A stretch of DNA of 64,000 bases from Bradyrhizobium sp. sBnM-33 (GTDB taxonomy: Bacteria > Pseudomonadota > Alphaproteobacteria > Rhizobiales > Xanthobacteraceae). Both the position numbers and the translations under genes were made by a program. Shown here one piece after another: positions 9,801 through 19,817 of this stretch. The stretch spans positions 1,054,001 to 1,118,000 of the forward strand of contig NZ_CP136624.1 of the NCBI RefSeq assembly GCF_032917945.1, in the 5' to 3' direction. Under the pieces are notes generated by a model that made no database searches, was not told where the DNA came from, and was given only the letters and a program-made list of their open reading frames with translations. Every line of letters begins with the position of its first letter. Position 1 is the first letter of the stretch.

Positions 9801-9920
9801 TTGTCATCCCGCGCACGTTCGTCATACGCCGTGCATGCGGGATATCCAGTACGCCGCGGCCCTGCAGTTGAGCACCAGCGTCTCTGGATACTGGATCATC
9901 CGCCTGCGCGGATGATGACG
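9801..9920. repeat. dispersed intergenic repeat (GTCATCC family)
   Basis: Bounded by TTGTCATCCCGCGCA on the left and GCGCGGATGATGACG on the right, with internal TATCCAGTACGCCGCGG and CTGGATACTGGATC. Related copies, recognised by CAGTATTC/CGCCGCGGCGTACTGG and GGGGATGACA, lie at 18114-18213 and 49169-49280. It separates the 6S RNA terminator from the cyclo-ligase start and carries no gene. Confidence 0.75.
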
Positions 9921-9934
9921 GAACGAGCCCCTGC

Positions 9935-10510
9935 ATGACGGCAACCCTGTCGAAAGCCGACCTCCGCACCGCCGCGCTGGCCAAGCGCGATGCGTTGAGC
10001 GACGAACAGCGCGCCGCCGCGGCGCAAGCCATGGCAAGGCAAGGCGTGCCGTTTGCGATTCTGCCCGGCATGGTCGTCTCCGGATACTCGCCGATCCGCA
10101 GCGAGATCGATCCCGCGCCCTTGATGCGCAAGCTCGCCGAGCAGGGCGCAAGGCTCGCGCTGCCGGCGGTGCTGTCGCGTGGCAAATCGCTCGCGTTTCG
10201 CGCGTGGTCGCCTGATGACAGGCTGATGATGGGGCCGCTCGGCATTCTCGAACCATCACCGGCCGCGGCCGAACTCGTGCCCGATATCATGCTGGTGCCG
10301 CTGGCGGCGTTCGATCGCGCCGGCCATCGCATCGGCTATGGCGCTGGGCATTACGACTTCACGCTCGCCCACTTGCGCAAGGCGAAGGCCATTACGGCCG
10401 TCGGCATCGCCTTTTCCGTGCAGGAAATAAAAGCCGTTCCCGCGCTGCCGCACGACGTGGCGCTGGATTATGTGCTAACGGAAAAGAAAGTGTTCGATTT
10501 CCGGAGCTGA
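9935..10510 (+). CDS. 5-formyltetrahydrofolate cyclo-ligase
   Basis: Converts 5-formyl-THF to 5,10-methenyl-THF using ATP. The 191-aa protein has KRDALSDEQR near the start, the substrate region GYSPIRSEIDP, and the ATP-binding C-terminal motif VPLAAFDRAGHRIGYGAGHYD followed by GIAFSVQEI. Length matches the family (about 190 aa). It lies downstream of 6S RNA and 3 bp before the YmdB-like gene, so the two are probably cotranscribed. In enterobacteria the gene is called ygfA or fau. Confidence 0.93.
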   Translation: MTATLSKADLRTAALAKRDALSDEQRAAAAQAMARQGVPFAILPGMVVSGYSPIRSEIDPAPLMRKLAEQGARLALPAVLSRGKSLAFRAWSPDDRLMMGPLGILEPSPAAAELVPDIMLVPLAAFDRAGHRIGYGAGHYDFTLAHLRKAKAITAVGIAFSVQEIKAVPALPHDVALDYVLTEKKVFDFRS

Positions 10511-10513
10511 ACT

Positions 10514-11335
10514 TTGCGTATTCTCTTCGTTGGTGACGTAGTCGGCCGAGCAGGCCGCGCCGCGGTCGCGGAACATCTGCCCGGCATGATCAGGGGCTGG
10601 GCGCTCGACCTCGTCGTCGTCAATGGCGAGAATTCCGCCGGCGGGTTCGGCATCACCGAGGTGATCTATCAGGAACTGCTCGACGCCGGAGCGGATGCCA
10701 TCACGCTCGGCAATCACGCCTGGGATCAGCGCGAGGCGCTGGTGTTCATCGAGCGCGCGCCGAAACTGATCCGGCCTGCGAACTACCCAAAGGGTACGCC
10801 GGGTCGGGGCGCGGCACTGGTCGATACCAAGAACGGCAAGCGCGCGCTCGTTATCAACGCGATCGGCCGCGTCTTCATGACGCCATTCGACGATCCCTTC
10901 GCGGTGCTCAATCAGGAGCTAGAGGCCTGTCCGCTGCGCGAGGCGGCGGATGCGATTGTGGTCGATTTCCATGGCGAGGCGACGAGCGAGAAACAAGGCA
11001 TCGGCTATTTCTGCGACGGCCGCGCCAGCCTCGTCGTCGGCACGCACACCCATGTGCCGACTGCCGATCATCAGATCCTCGCCGGCGGCACCGCCTACAT
11101 GACAGACGCCGGCATGACCGGCGATTATGATTCTATTATCGGGATGCAGAAGGAAGAGCCGCTGCGGCGATTCACGACCGGTATCCCATCGGCCCGTTTC
11201 GAACCGGCCGCAGGGGTGGCGACACTCAGCGGTGTCGCGGTCGAGACCGATGATTTGACCGGCCTTGCGCGGCGTGTTGCGCCGGTGCGCGCCGGCGGCA
11301 GGCTCGAGCCGACCGTGCCGGCGTTTTGGGCGTGA
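10514..11335 (+). CDS. TIGR00282-family metallophosphoesterase (YmdB-like)
   Basis: Encodes 273 aa starting from TTG at 10514, three nucleotides after the cyclo-ligase stop. The metal-binding motifs of the family are present: FVGDVVGRAGR near the N-terminus, VVNGENSAGGFG, TLGNHAWDQ at about residue 70, VDFHGEATSEK, and GTHTHVPTAD. Bacillus YmdB hydrolyses 2',3'-cyclic nucleotides and affects RNA turnover and biofilm formation; the rhizobial function is untested. No other start fits, because the DVVGRAGR motif lies only a few residues in. Confidence 0.9.
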   Translation: MRILFVGDVVGRAGRAAVAEHLPGMIRGWALDLVVVNGENSAGGFGITEVIYQELLDAGADAITLGNHAWDQREALVFIERAPKLIRPANYPKGTPGRGAALVDTKNGKRALVINAIGRVFMTPFDDPFAVLNQELEACPLREAADAIVVDFHGEATSEKQGIGYFCDGRASLVVGTHTHVPTADHQILAGGTAYMTDAGMTGDYDSIIGMQKEEPLRRFTTGIPSARFEPAAGVATLSGVAVETDDLTGLARRVAPVRAGGRLEPTVPAFWA

Positions 11336-11348
11336 GGCCGCGCGGGAT

Positions 11349-13565
11349 TCAATTGAACTGGACCACCTTGTCGAGCGTGATCGGCAGGTCGCGCACGCGT
11401 TTTCCCGTCGCATGATAAACCGCGTTAGCGATCGCCGCCGCTACGCCGACGATACCGATTTCGCCGAGGCCCTTGATGCCGAGCGGGTTGACGATCTGGT
11501 CCGGCTCGTCGACGAAGATCACCTTGATGTCGTGCACGTCGGCATTCACCGGCACGTGGTATTCGGCGATATTGGCGTTCATGACGCGTCCGAAGCGATG
11601 GTCGAACAGCGTTTCCTCGTGCAGCGCCATGCCGATCCCCCAGACCACGCCACCCATGACCTGGCTATGGGCGGTCTTCGGGTTGAGGACGCGGCCGGCG
11701 GCGACGGCATTGACCACGCGGGTTACGCGGATAACGCCCAGTTCTTCGTCGATCTTGACCTCCGCGAAGATCGCGGAATGGACATTGCGTGCGTGAGATT
11801 TGTCTTCGTCCACCTTGTTGGCTTCCTCGCGCGTGATGCGCTCGGCCTTGCCGGACTGCATCGCACTGGCAATCGAGACCGCACGGGTCGCATCCCGCTT
11901 GCTGACGATCTTGCCCTCGATCAGCGCGACGTCGTCCACGCCGGCGCCTGCCAGCGGCGAATCCTTCATCCGGACCGCAAGCTTCAGTAAGTCGCCGCGA
12001 ACCGCGCGGGCGGTATTGGCAATCGCGTTGCACACTGAGGCCGCGATCCACGAGCCGCCTTCGAGCGGACATTGCGGCAGCGTGGAATCGCCGAGCTTGA
12101 CGGTGATATTGTCGATCGGCAGGCCGAGCGTGTCGGCCGCGACCTGCGCCATGATCGTGTAGGTGCCTGTGCCGATATCGGAGGCTGCGGTTGCCACTTC
12201 CGCATGGCCGTTCGCCGTCAGCACGATACGGATCGTGGCGGGCATCTGCAAAGCTTCCCATACGCCGGACGCCATGCCCCAGCCGACGAGTTCGTTGGCG
12301 TCCCGCATCGAGCGCGGCTCCGCGTTGCGTTTGTTCCAGCCGAACGCCTCGGCACCCTGCCGGTAGCACTCACGCAATTGCTTGCTGGTATAGGGAAGGT
12401 CCTCGCCTTGGTGGCGATCGGAATAGCATTGCAGCCGCAGTTGCACCGGATCGGTCTTGAGGGCGATGGCGAGTTCGTCCATCGCGCATTCCAGCGCATA
12501 GACGCCAGTCGCAGCGCCCGGCGCCCGCATGTCACAGGAGGTCGGCAGATCGAGCTTCACCAGTCTGTGCTCGAATTCTGCATTCGGACTCTTGTAAAGC
12601 AGATTGCCCCAGCCGGTGTCGTTGCGCGCGAACTCCTCGAACCGCGAGGTCACGGCGATGGCTTCATGTTGCATTGATTCGAGCGTGCCCTCGCTGCTGG
12701 CGCCAAGTGCAAGCCGTTCGATGCTCGCCGGCCGGTAGCCGAGTGCATACATCTGCGCTCTCGCCAGCATGACACGAACCGGACGTTTGAGTGCCTGCGC
12801 TCCCAGCACCGCCAGTACGACCTGATATTGCGGGCGTAGGCCCGCGCCGAAGCCGCCGCCCATATAGGGCGACATCACGCGCACTTCGTCCGGCTTCATC
12901 TTGAACACGCCGCAAAGATACTTTTGCACGTTCTGCACGCCTTGCGTCTTATCGTAGACGGTGAGCCGACCGTCTTCCCAAATCGCGGTCGAGGCAAACA
13001 ATTCCATCGGATTGTGGTGCTCGGTCGGAATGAAATATTCTGCCGCATGGCGCACAGCGGCGGACGCAAACGCCTTTCCGGCATCACCGCGCGACTTCTC
13101 CGGACTGTCGACCGCAAAGGCGCGGGCGCGCTCCGCGTGCAGATCAGTGACGTGCGGCTCCTTCTGGAATTCGATCCTGACCTGCGAGGCGGCAACGCGC
13201 GCTGCCTCCCAATCCTCCGCCAGCACAAGCGCCAGCGGTTGTCCGGTGAAATGAATCTTTTCGTCGTAGAGCGGGCGATAGGGCGAGCCTTCCTCCGGCG
13301 CGACTTCGTCCTTGTAGGCGTCATCCTTGTCGGCCATTGGCGGCCGGTTCTGATGCGTGAGCACGTCGATCACGCCATCAACGCCCAATGCCCCGCTGGT
13401 GTCGATGCGCACGATCCGCCCCTTCGGTATCGTCGACTCGATGACATAGCCATGGACCAGGCCGGGGACGTTGAAATCGCCGGCATATCTGGCTTCGCCG
13501 CTAACCTTGGCCTTGCCGTCGACGCGGGATGTCGCTGATCCGATATAGGATGCCATGGCGTTCAC
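11349..13565 (-). CDS. aldehyde oxidoreductase, molybdopterin-binding subunit (PaoC/YagR-like)
   Basis: Large subunit (738 aa from the GTG at 13565; MASYIGS at 13556 is an alternative) of a xanthine-dehydrogenase-family enzyme. It has [15 protein letters not shown] at the start, [16 protein letters not shown] in the cofactor region, [36 protein letters not shown], and the C-terminal GLGEIGIVG carrying the probable catalytic glutamate. It should bind the molybdopterin cytosine dinucleotide cofactor and oxidise aldehydes. It overlaps the FAD subunit gene (GTGA) and forms an operon with it and the 2Fe-2S subunit. Unlike the enterobacterial Pao operon, no maturation chaperone gene (paoD) adjoins it. 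Confidence 0.92.
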   Translation of the reverse strand: MNAMASYIGSATSRVDGKAKVSGEARYAGDFNVPGLVHGYVIESTIPKGRIVRIDTSGALGVDGVIDVLTHQNRPPMADKDDAYKDEVAPEEGSPYRPLYDEKIHFTGQPLALVLAEDWEAARVAASQVRIEFQKEPHVTDLHAERARAFAVDSPEKSRGDAGKAFASAAVRHAAEYFIPTEHHNPMELFASTAIWEDGRLTVYDKTQGVQNVQKYLCGVFKMKPDEVRVMSPYMGGGFGAGLRPQYQVVLAVLGAQALKRPVRVMLARAQMYALGYRPASIERLALGASSEGTLESMQHEAIAVTSRFEEFARNDTGWGNLLYKSPNAEFEHRLVKLDLPTSCDMRAPGAATGVYALECAMDELAIALKTDPVQLRLQCYSDRHQGEDLPYTSKQLRECYRQGAEAFGWNKRNAEPRSMRDANELVGWGMASGVWEALQMPATIRIVLTANGHAEVATAASDIGTGTYTIMAQVAADTLGLPIDNITVKLGDSTLPQCPLEGGSWIAASVCNAIANTARAVRGDLLKLAVRMKDSPLAGAGVDDVALIEGKIVSKRDATRAVSIASAMQSGKAERITREEANKVDEDKSHARNVHSAIFAEVKIDEELGVIRVTRVVNAVAAGRVLNPKTAHSQVMGGVVWGIGMALHEETLFDHRFGRVMNANIAEYHVPVNADVHDIKVIFVDEPDQIVNPLGIKGLGEIGIVGVAAAIANAVYHATGKRVRDLPITLDKVVQFN

Positions 13566-14578
13566 CGTATTTTCTTGTCTGAGACCGATTGCGGCGTGCC
13601 TCGCGCGGCTTGACTGAGTGTCCGCACGATGGCGCGTCGTGCCAAGCCAATTTTGAAATCGTTGTGCCCATAGCCCTTAGCGCCGTGCAGCAGCCAGTCC
13701 GCGGCTTTCGCAAATGCAGTCGCGTCGGCGTGTTGTCCGAGCAGCGCCGCTTCGGCCGCCGAATTGCGCCACGGTTTGTGCGCCACGCCCCCGAGCGCCA
13801 GGCGCGCCTCCTTGATCGTGTCGCCGTCGAGTTCGAGCGCCGCCGCCACCGATACCAGGGCGAACGCATAGGAGAGGCGATCGCGGATCTTGAGGTAGGA
13901 ATAGTTCGCGCTAAAACCCTTCGGTGGAAGCTCGATAGCGGTGATGATCTCGTCGGGCTCCAGATTGGTGTCGCGCTGCGGCGTGTTGCCGGGCAGGCGA
14001 TGGAAATCCGCAAATGCGATGGTGCGCGGCCCGGCCGGGCCTACGACATGCACGATAGCTTCAAGCGCTGCGAGCGCTACGCACATGTCGGACGGATGCG
14101 TGGCGATGCAGGCTTCGCTCGTGCCGAGGATTGCATTGATGCGGTTGACGCCATCGATCGCCGAGCAGCCGCTGCCCGGCTCGCGCTTGTTGCACGGCGT
14201 CGCTGTGTCGTAGAAATAGAAGCAGCGCGTCCGCTGCAAGAGGTTGCCGCCGGTCGAGGCCATGTTGCGCAATTGCTGCGATGCGCCGGACAAGATCGCG
14301 CGCGAGAGCAGTGGATAGCGCTCTTCGATGATGGGATGGTAGGCGAGATCGGTGTTCGGCACCATCGCGCCGATCAGAACACCGCCGGCGGAGGTTGGCT
14401 CGACGCTCCTGAGCGGCAGGTGCGAAATATCGACCAGCCGGCTCGGTCCCTCGACGTCATATTTGATCAGGTCGATCAGATTGGTGCCGCCGGCGATGAA
14501 TTTTGCGGAAGGGTCCGTGGCAATCTGCTTGATGGCATCGGCGACGTCGTTGGCGCGCGCATACTGGAATGGGGTCAT
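13562..14578 (-). CDS. aldehyde oxidoreductase, FAD-binding subunit (PaoB-like)
   Basis: Medium subunit (338 aa) starting at ATG 14578, where [11 protein letters not shown] begins and which overlaps the 2Fe-2S gene stop by 4 nt; longer readings run into that gene's other frame. FAD-binding motifs [13 protein letters not shown] and [13 protein letters not shown] are visible. The stretch [14 protein letters not shown] with neighbouring cysteines matches the extra 4Fe-4S loop of PaoB-type subunits, which ordinary xanthine dehydrogenases lack. It passes electrons between the iron-sulfur subunit and the molybdenum site. Confidence 0.9.
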   Translation of the reverse strand: MTPFQYARANDVADAIKQIATDPSAKFIAGGTNLIDLIKYDVEGPSRLVDISHLPLRSVEPTSAGGVLIGAMVPNTDLAYHPIIEERYPLLSRAILSGASQQLRNMASTGGNLLQRTRCFYFYDTATPCNKREPGSGCSAIDGVNRINAILGTSEACIATHPSDMCVALAALEAIVHVVGPAGPRTIAFADFHRLPGNTPQRDTNLEPDEIITAIELPPKGFSANYSYLKIRDRLSYAFALVSVAAALELDGDTIKEARLALGGVAHKPWRNSAAEAALLGQHADATAFAKAADWLLHGAKGYGHNDFKIGLARRAIVRTLSQAARGTPQSVSDKKIR

Positions 14579-15090
14579 GATCGCTCCATCGCCTGCTGGA
14601 TCGCCGCCACGATGTTCGGATAGGCGCCGCAACGGCAGATATTGCCGCTCATGAGTTCGCGAATCTCGTCGGCCGTTTTTGCCTTGCCCTCGGCGATCAG
14701 CCCGGCGGCGGAGCAGATCTGGCCCGACGTGCAGTAGCCGCACTGAAATGCATCGTGATCGATGAAGGCCTGCTGAAGCGGATGCAGCTCACCGTCGCGC
14801 GCAAGGCCCTCGATGGTGACGATTTCGGCGCCTTGTTGCATCACCGCCAGCGTCAGGCAGGAGTTAATCCGCCGCCCGTCGACCAGAACGGTGCACGCGC
14901 CGCATTGTCCGTGGTCGCAGCCCTTCTTGGTGCCCGTCAGGTCGAGGTGATCGCGTAGCGCGTCCAGCAGCGTCGTCCACGGGGCGACCGTCAGTTCCAT
15001 ACGGTTGCCGTTGACGGTCAGCCTGATCGGAATTTTGTCCGGCACGGTGACCGTCCGCGCCGCACGCTTTGCTGTGCCAGATCGGGCCAT
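14575..15090 (-). CDS. aldehyde oxidoreductase, 2Fe-2S subunit (PaoA-like)
   Basis: Small subunit (171 aa) with two [2Fe-2S] sites: the ferredoxin-like [16 protein letters not shown] and NSCLTL, then the helical domain [11 protein letters not shown] and [14 protein letters not shown]. It is the first gene of the three-gene operon. In PaoA a twin-arginine leader directs the enzyme to the periplasm; here the N-terminus ([16 protein letters not shown]) has no hydrophobic export segment, so the enzyme is more likely cytoplasmic. That location is inference. Confidence 0.92.
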   Translation of the reverse strand: MARSGTAKRAARTVTVPDKIPIRLTVNGNRMELTVAPWTTLLDALRDHLDLTGTKKGCDHGQCGACTVLVDGRRINSCLTLAVMQQGAEIVTIEGLARDGELHPLQQAFIDHDAFQCGYCTSGQICSAAGLIAEGKAKTADEIRELMSGNICRCGAYPNIVAAIQQAMERS

Positions 15091-15360
15091 TTTGACCTCC
15101 GCCTGCTGATCTCCGCCTGCCTTTGGCTGGTGCGCGAGGATGCTGCGCGGGGATGATCCAGCCTGCTTGATTTGGCGCGCTGAGGGAGCCCGTCAGCCGC
15201 GGTTCCAAGCCTGCCCTATAACGAGTTCGAACAAGGAAGGTTCAGGGTGAAAGCGCGATAGGCGCATCCGCTCCGCGGCAGGTCTTTCAGGCAGCCATCC
15301 GCGCAATCACGCGAAGCGACGGACGCAATGATGCAACATGCGCGGTGAGGGTGAGTGGGG

Positions 15361-17139
15361 TTACAGCCGGTAGGCCGTGCGGAAGCCGCCCCAGTGGCGG
15401 CCTTTGACGCGGATCGGCACGTCGATCTCGCGCATCATCACCATTTTGCCGTTGCCCATGTCACGGGCGTAGCTCTGGATCAGATAGGCGCGCTGATTGC
15501 GTCCTGCGGCAAGCCCGGCCGGATCGTTGAAGATGCGGCGGTTGCGGCTGTTGGCGGTGTTCCAGGCGACGTCGCCCGGCCGCTGCGGGTGCGAATAGAT
15601 TTTGTTATGCACCGGCAAATAGCCGTTGGTGTCGATCATGGCGCAGAACGCCATCCGCGGATCCTTGGCGAGGAACGCTTCCTGGAACGCCGGCAACGCT
15701 CGATCGGCCCAATCCAGGATCCTGGTGCGATATTGCACCGGGTTGGTGCCGGCTATCTCGACATAATTGGTATCGAACATCTCTTCCATCGAGATCGCGC
15801 CGCTATCGATAGCGTTCTCGAAAATCTTCTTCAGCGCCGCGCCGGCTTCCATCGCGCGGGTCACCGCCTCGGTGTTGTCATCCTGGATCGACCACAGCTT
15901 GTCTTCGATCTTCTCGGTCAGCGCGGCATTCGTCCGCTCGAATCGGGCCTGCGTGCCGGCCTTCGAGCGCTCGCCGATGCGAATGCGGCAGGCGCCGATG
16001 TCCTGCAGCGTCGCATCAAAACTCTGGCCCTGCGCGAGCCTTTCGGCGTCCGGGCCGCTGACCAGGATGCCGTCGATCGAAATCTCATAGACCGGTGCCG
16101 AAATCACGCCGCGCGGCGTCTGGATTTCGATCTTGAGGCTGCAGGGCAGCTTTTGCTGTTCGCGGCGCCCCGTGCGCTCGCCTTCCTTTTCTCCTTGCCG
16201 CAACAGCACCGCGCAACGCGCCTTGAGCTTCTGCGCAAATGCGGTGACGGCCCGTCCGGCCTTGGCGACGCTTTCGCCATGGACCTCGGCCTCCTTGGTC
16301 GCGCTGTCGATTTCGGTAGCGCTGGCGCCGACGGAAGCGATGAAGCTTGAGGCGGAGGCCGCATTGTCGGCCATCTCGCCAGTGGTCGCGTTCTGCTCGG
16401 CAACCGCGCCGTTGACGTTCTCGAACACCGGACGGATCGCCTCGATCGCCTGGGTGATGCGATGCACGGCGTCGACCGAGCCCGCGGCATCCCGCTGCAG
16501 CGCCTCGATCTTCTTGGTGATTTCCTCGGTCGCGTTCTGGGTCTGCACCGCGAGCGCCTTCACTTCGGTGGCGACGACGGCAAAACCGCGCCCGGCCTCG
16601 CCGGCGCGTGCGGCCTCGATGGTGGAATTGAGCGCCAAGAGCGTGGTCTGCCGCGCGATCTGCGCGATCAGGTTGACGACGTTGCCGATCGCGGCCGACG
16701 ATTCCCTCAGGCGGTCGACATTGACGCTGGCTTCGCGGGCGGCCTCACTGGCCTGGTCGGCGAGCTTGCCAGCGTCGCGCACCTGGGAGCCGATCCCTTG
16801 CGCCGATTGGGTGAACTTGTCTGCGGCGTATGAAAAAGTCGTCGCGGTGCCCTGTGCAGCGCTGGTGCGGCTCGTCAGAGCATCGGTGCGCTGGCGGATC
16901 GTGGATAGCGTCGCAGCCGTCGCCTCGGCGCCGCCGGCGACCGAATTGGCCGCGCGCTCGAGCTGGCGGATCATCGCGCCGAGTTCGAGTTCCAGAAGTT
17001 CGAGAATGGCCTTGGCCGACTCGCCATCGCCCGAAACGGCCTCCGCCACGGCGGCCGGCTGAACCGCCGTTTGAGCCTTGGGCTGGACGGCAGGCAAAGT
17101 CGGTTCCGCCACCTGCTTTTTGAACAAACCGAAGGCCAT
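15361..17139 (-). CDS. soluble methyl-accepting chemotaxis protein with N-terminal signalling domain
   Basis: Encodes 592 aa from the ATG at 17139, chosen because GAGAG lies just upstream and MAFGLFKKQ is a natural N-terminus. Residues about 45-300 form the chemoreceptor coiled coil, including the conserved hairpin tip IARQTTLLALNSTIEAARAG followed by GRGFAVVA. A PilZ-like segment follows (RREQQKL, then YEISIDGILV), then a C-terminal sensor-like domain (about 445-592) with FDTNYVEIAGTNPVQY, HNKIYSHPQRPGD and NRRIFND. There is no transmembrane segment. Signalling first and sensing last is the reverse of classical receptors. The ligand is unknown. Confidence 0.85.
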   Translation of the reverse strand: MAFGLFKKQVAEPTLPAVQPKAQTAVQPAAVAEAVSGDGESAKAILELLELELGAMIRQLERAANSVAGGAEATAATLSTIRQRTDALTSRTSAAQGTATTFSYAADKFTQSAQGIGSQVRDAGKLADQASEAAREASVNVDRLRESSAAIGNVVNLIAQIARQTTLLALNSTIEAARAGEAGRGFAVVATEVKALAVQTQNATEEITKKIEALQRDAAGSVDAVHRITQAIEAIRPVFENVNGAVAEQNATTGEMADNAASASSFIASVGASATEIDSATKEAEVHGESVAKAGRAVTAFAQKLKARCAVLLRQGEKEGERTGRREQQKLPCSLKIEIQTPRGVISAPVYEISIDGILVSGPDAERLAQGQSFDATLQDIGACRIRIGERSKAGTQARFERTNAALTEKIEDKLWSIQDDNTEAVTRAMEAGAALKKIFENAIDSGAISMEEMFDTNYVEIAGTNPVQYRTRILDWADRALPAFQEAFLAKDPRMAFCAMIDTNGYLPVHNKIYSHPQRPGDVAWNTANSRNRRIFNDPAGLAAGRNQRAYLIQSYARDMGNGKMVMMREIDVPIRVKGRHWGGFRTAYRL

Positions 17140-17337
17140 GGGTCTCTCAAAAGTTGAGGACAGGTGCGAAATCCTCTCATCCGAGCATGAAGTCATGGTT
17201 AACAGCTGCCTGTTTTTCCCGTAGGCGCGCACTACTTTAGTAGCCGAATCGGCCGTAAATCTTTGATTTCAGCCGATTGCCGGCCTATAAGGCCGCGCTT
17301 CACCCCACATTCCCGGGACGAATCCAAGAGACCTCGC

Positions 17338-18084
17338 ATGGCCGGCCATTCCCAATTCAAGAACATCATGCACCGCAAGGGCCGGCAGGATGCCCAGAAA
17401 TCCAAGCTGTTCAGCAAGCTCGCGCGCGAAATCACCGTTGCCGCCAAGCTGGGAACCCCGGACCCCGCCATGAACCCCCGGCTGCGCGCGGCGGTGATCG
17501 CGGCGCGCCAGGAGAACATGCCGAAGGACAATATCGAGCGCGCCATCAAGAAGGCGATCGGCGGCGAGAGCGAGAGTTATGACGAGATCCGCTACGAGGG
17601 CTACGGCCCCGGCGGCGTCGCTATCATCGTCGAGGCGCTGACGGACAACCGCAACCGCGCCGCCTCCGATATCCGCTCCTACTTCACCAAATCCGGTGGC
17701 AATCTGGGCGAAACCGGCTCGGTCGCCTTCATGTTCGACCGCACCGGCATCATCGAATATGACGCCGGCAAAGCCTCCGATGACGCGATGCTGGAAGCCG
17801 CGATCGAGGCCGGCGCCGACGACGTGGTCTCAAGCGAAAGCGGCCACGAGATCTACGCCTCACAGGAAACCTTCCGCGAGGTTGCGAAAGCGCTGGAAGC
17901 CAAGTTCGGCGAAGCCCGCAAGGCAGCGCTGACCTGGAAGCCGCAAAACACGGTCGCGGTGGACGACGAGACCGGCGAGAAGCTGTTGAAGCTAATGGAC
18001 CTGTTGAACGAGCACGACGACGTGCAGAACGTCTACGCCAATTTCGAGGTCTCCGACGCGCTGGTCGCCAAGATGGGCGGGTAG
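17338..18084 (+). CDS. YebC/PmpR family DNA-binding or translation-associated regulator
   Basis: The 248-aa protein starts [15 protein letters not shown] at ATG 17338 and continues with [32 protein letters not shown] and the acidic central part typical of YebC. The family has been described both as transcription regulators and as ribosome-associated factors. Placement immediately upstream of ruvC is conserved in many bacteria. An in-frame upstream extension starting at 17263 has no support in the family. Confidence 0.93.
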   Translation: MAGHSQFKNIMHRKGRQDAQKSKLFSKLAREITVAAKLGTPDPAMNPRLRAAVIAARQENMPKDNIERAIKKAIGGESESYDEIRYEGYGPGGVAIIVEALTDNRNRAASDIRSYFTKSGGNLGETGSVAFMFDRTGIIEYDAGKASDDAMLEAAIEAGADDVVSSESGHEIYASQETFREVAKALEAKFGEARKAALTWKPQNTVAVDDETGEKLLKLMDLLNEHDDVQNVYANFEVSDALVAKMGG

Positions 18085-18113
18085 CGGCTGCAATCCCGCC
18101 TCTCACGCCGCTG

Positions 18114-18213
18114 TCGTCGCCCGGCTTGACCGGGCGATCCAGTATTCCAGAGGCCGTGGTGATCGCACCAGACGCCGCGGCGTACTGGATCCCGCCTTCC
18201 GCGGGGATGACAA
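18114..18213. repeat. dispersed intergenic repeat (GTCATCC family)
   Basis: Runs from GTCGTCGCCCGGCTTGACC to CCGCGGGGATGACAA in the yebC-ruvC spacer. It contains CAGTATTCCAGAGGCCG and CCGCGGCGTACTGGATCC, features shared with 9801-9920 and 49169-49280. The repeat stays open in one frame and produces a false N-terminal extension of ruvC. Confidence 0.8.
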
Positions 18214-18296
18214 GAGGAGCAAGGGGCGACGAGCCGGCAGGGGATTTCCGTTCTCTTTATGTTTCGTTCATCCGCCTCTGGCGTTATCACTACGCC

Positions 18297-18824
18297 ATGA
18301 CATCCCCACCGATTCGCCATCCTGTCCGGATTATCGGCATCGACCCCGGCCTGCGCCGCACTGGCTGGGGCGTGATCGAGACCGAGGGCAACCGGCTCGT
18401 CTTCGTCGGCTGCGGCTCGGTGGAGCCGCTGGATAATCTGCCTATAGCGAGCCGCCTGCTCGCGATCCATGAGGGGCTCGCCGCCGTGCTCGGCGATTTC
18501 AGGCCAGCGGAAGCCGCGGTGGAGCAGACCTTTGTGAACAAGGACGGCGTCGCGACGCTGAAGCTCGGCCAGGCCCGCGGCGTCGCCATGCTGGCGCCCG
18601 CGATGTTTGGCATATCCGTTGCGGAATATGCGCCCAATCAAGTGAAGAAGACCGTGGTCGGTGCCGGCCACGCCGATAAGAACCAGATCGCGGTGATGCT
18701 GAAAATACTGCTGCCGAAGGCCGAGCCCAAATCCGCCGACGCCGCCGATGCGCTGGCGATTGCCATCACGCATGCCCATCACCGCCAGAGCGCGGCAATG
18801 CGGCTGAAAGTGGCGAGCGCATGA
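18297..18824 (+). CDS. ruvC: Holliday junction endodeoxyribonuclease RuvC
   Basis: Resolves Holliday junctions by symmetric cleavage. The 175-aa protein has the RNase H-like core with all acidic residues in view: [14 protein letters not shown] near the N-terminus, EQTFVNKD in the middle, and [13 protein letters not shown] with the final aspartates. The start at ATG 18297 gives the normal family length; an open extension upstream covers only a dispersed repeat. RuvC acts with the RuvAB branch-migration complex, whose genes lie downstream. Confidence 0.96.
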   Translation: MTSPPIRHPVRIIGIDPGLRRTGWGVIETEGNRLVFVGCGSVEPLDNLPIASRLLAIHEGLAAVLGDFRPAEAAVEQTFVNKDGVATLKLGQARGVAMLAPAMFGISVAEYAPNQVKKTVVGAGHADKNQIAVMLKILLPKAEPKSADAADALAIAITHAHHRQSAAMRLKVASA

Positions 18825-19158
18825 TGAACTGCCGCCGCGTAATGCCAAGTGAGGAGAGCACGCTGGTCGGGCTCCCTCCCCCCTTGCGGGGGAGGGTCGG
18901 GGAGAGGGGTAAGCCCCGGGCTCCGATCGAAGAAATGCGACGGCAGTCGATCAACGAACTTGCCGAGATAATCGATGAGGAAGTCCTTCTTGCTATAGGT
19001 CAGGCAATCGAACAAGCGGCACCCCTCTCCCTAACCCTCCCCCGCATCCGCCTTCGCCTAGGCTTCGGCGGACACGAGGGGGGAGGGAACCCGTCCGCCG
19101 CTGCGTCCCTCACTGATGTTGGAGCCGCCGTCGCCGGCATCGAATCCCGGTTTTCAAG
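18825..19158. repeat. ruvC-ruvA spacer with opposed G/C-tract repeats
   Basis: A C-tract/G-tract hairpin (CTCCCTCCCCCC, then GGGGGAGGGTCGGGG, about 18870-18912) and a reversed related element (about 19019-19096) flank about 100 nt of more balanced composition. One frame is open across the whole spacer but overlaps both repeats, so I do not call a gene. The stretch between the repeats reads as a helical peptide (INELAEIIDEEVL) in that frame, which may be chance. No promoter or terminator was recognised. Confidence 0.7.
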
Positions 19159-19776
19159 ATGATCGGCAAGCTCAAAGGCCTGATCGATTCCTACGGCGAG
19201 GATTACGTGATCCTCGACGTTGGTGGCGTTGGCTATCAGGTGCATTGCTCGTCGCGGACGCTGCAGGCGCTGCCGTCGCCTGGCGAGGCCGCGGTGTTGT
19301 CGATCGAGACCTATGTCCGCGAAGACCAGATAAAGCTGTTCGGCTTCCGCACCGACACGGAGCGCGAGTGGTTTCGCCTGCTGCAGACCGTGCAGGGCGT
19401 CGGCGCCAAAGTCGCGCTGGCGGTGCTCTCGACGCTGCCGCCCGCCGAACTCGCCAACGCCATCGCGCTGCGCGACAAGGCCGCAGTATCGCGCACGCCC
19501 GGTGTCGGGCCAAAGGTCGCCGAGCGCATCGTGTCTGAATTGAAGGACAAGGCGCCGGCGTTTGCCAATGTCGATCCGGCCGTGGTGCATCTCGCCGGCG
19601 CGGTCGACAGCGACCGCGCGCCGCGCCCGGTCACCGACGCGATCTCGGCTTTGGTCAATCTCGGCTACGGCCAGCCCCAGGCCGCCGCCGCAATTGCTGC
19701 GGCGTCGCGCAGCGCAGGCGAGAAAGCCGAGACCGCGCAATTGATCCGGCTGGGCCTGAAGGAGTTGGCGAAATAG
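19159..19776 (+). CDS. ruvA: Holliday junction branch migration protein RuvA
   Basis: Tetrameric DNA-binding subunit (205 aa) that holds the four-way junction and recruits RuvB. Visible: [18 protein letters not shown] with the OB-fold, [22 protein letters not shown], the helix-hairpin-helix [19 protein letters not shown], and the C-terminal helical domain that contacts RuvB ([16 protein letters not shown]). Length is normal. It lies downstream of ruvC after a repeat-filled spacer and upstream of a deaminase-like gene. Confidence 0.96.
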   Translation: MIGKLKGLIDSYGEDYVILDVGGVGYQVHCSSRTLQALPSPGEAAVLSIETYVREDQIKLFGFRTDTEREWFRLLQTVQGVGAKVALAVLSTLPPAELANAIALRDKAAVSRTPGVGPKVAERIVSELKDKAPAFANVDPAVVHLAGAVDSDRAPRPVTDAISALVNLGYGQPQAAAAIAAASRSAGEKAETAQLIRLGLKELAK

Positions 19777-19817
19777 ACTATGTTCGCCACTGACCGACCA
19801 AGGAATGCTTTCCCGCC

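Noticed and set aside
18821..19162. 113-codon frame spanning the ruvC-ruvA spacer
   Set aside because: It overlaps both repeats at its ends and has no ribosome site of its own; only the middle looks peptide-like.
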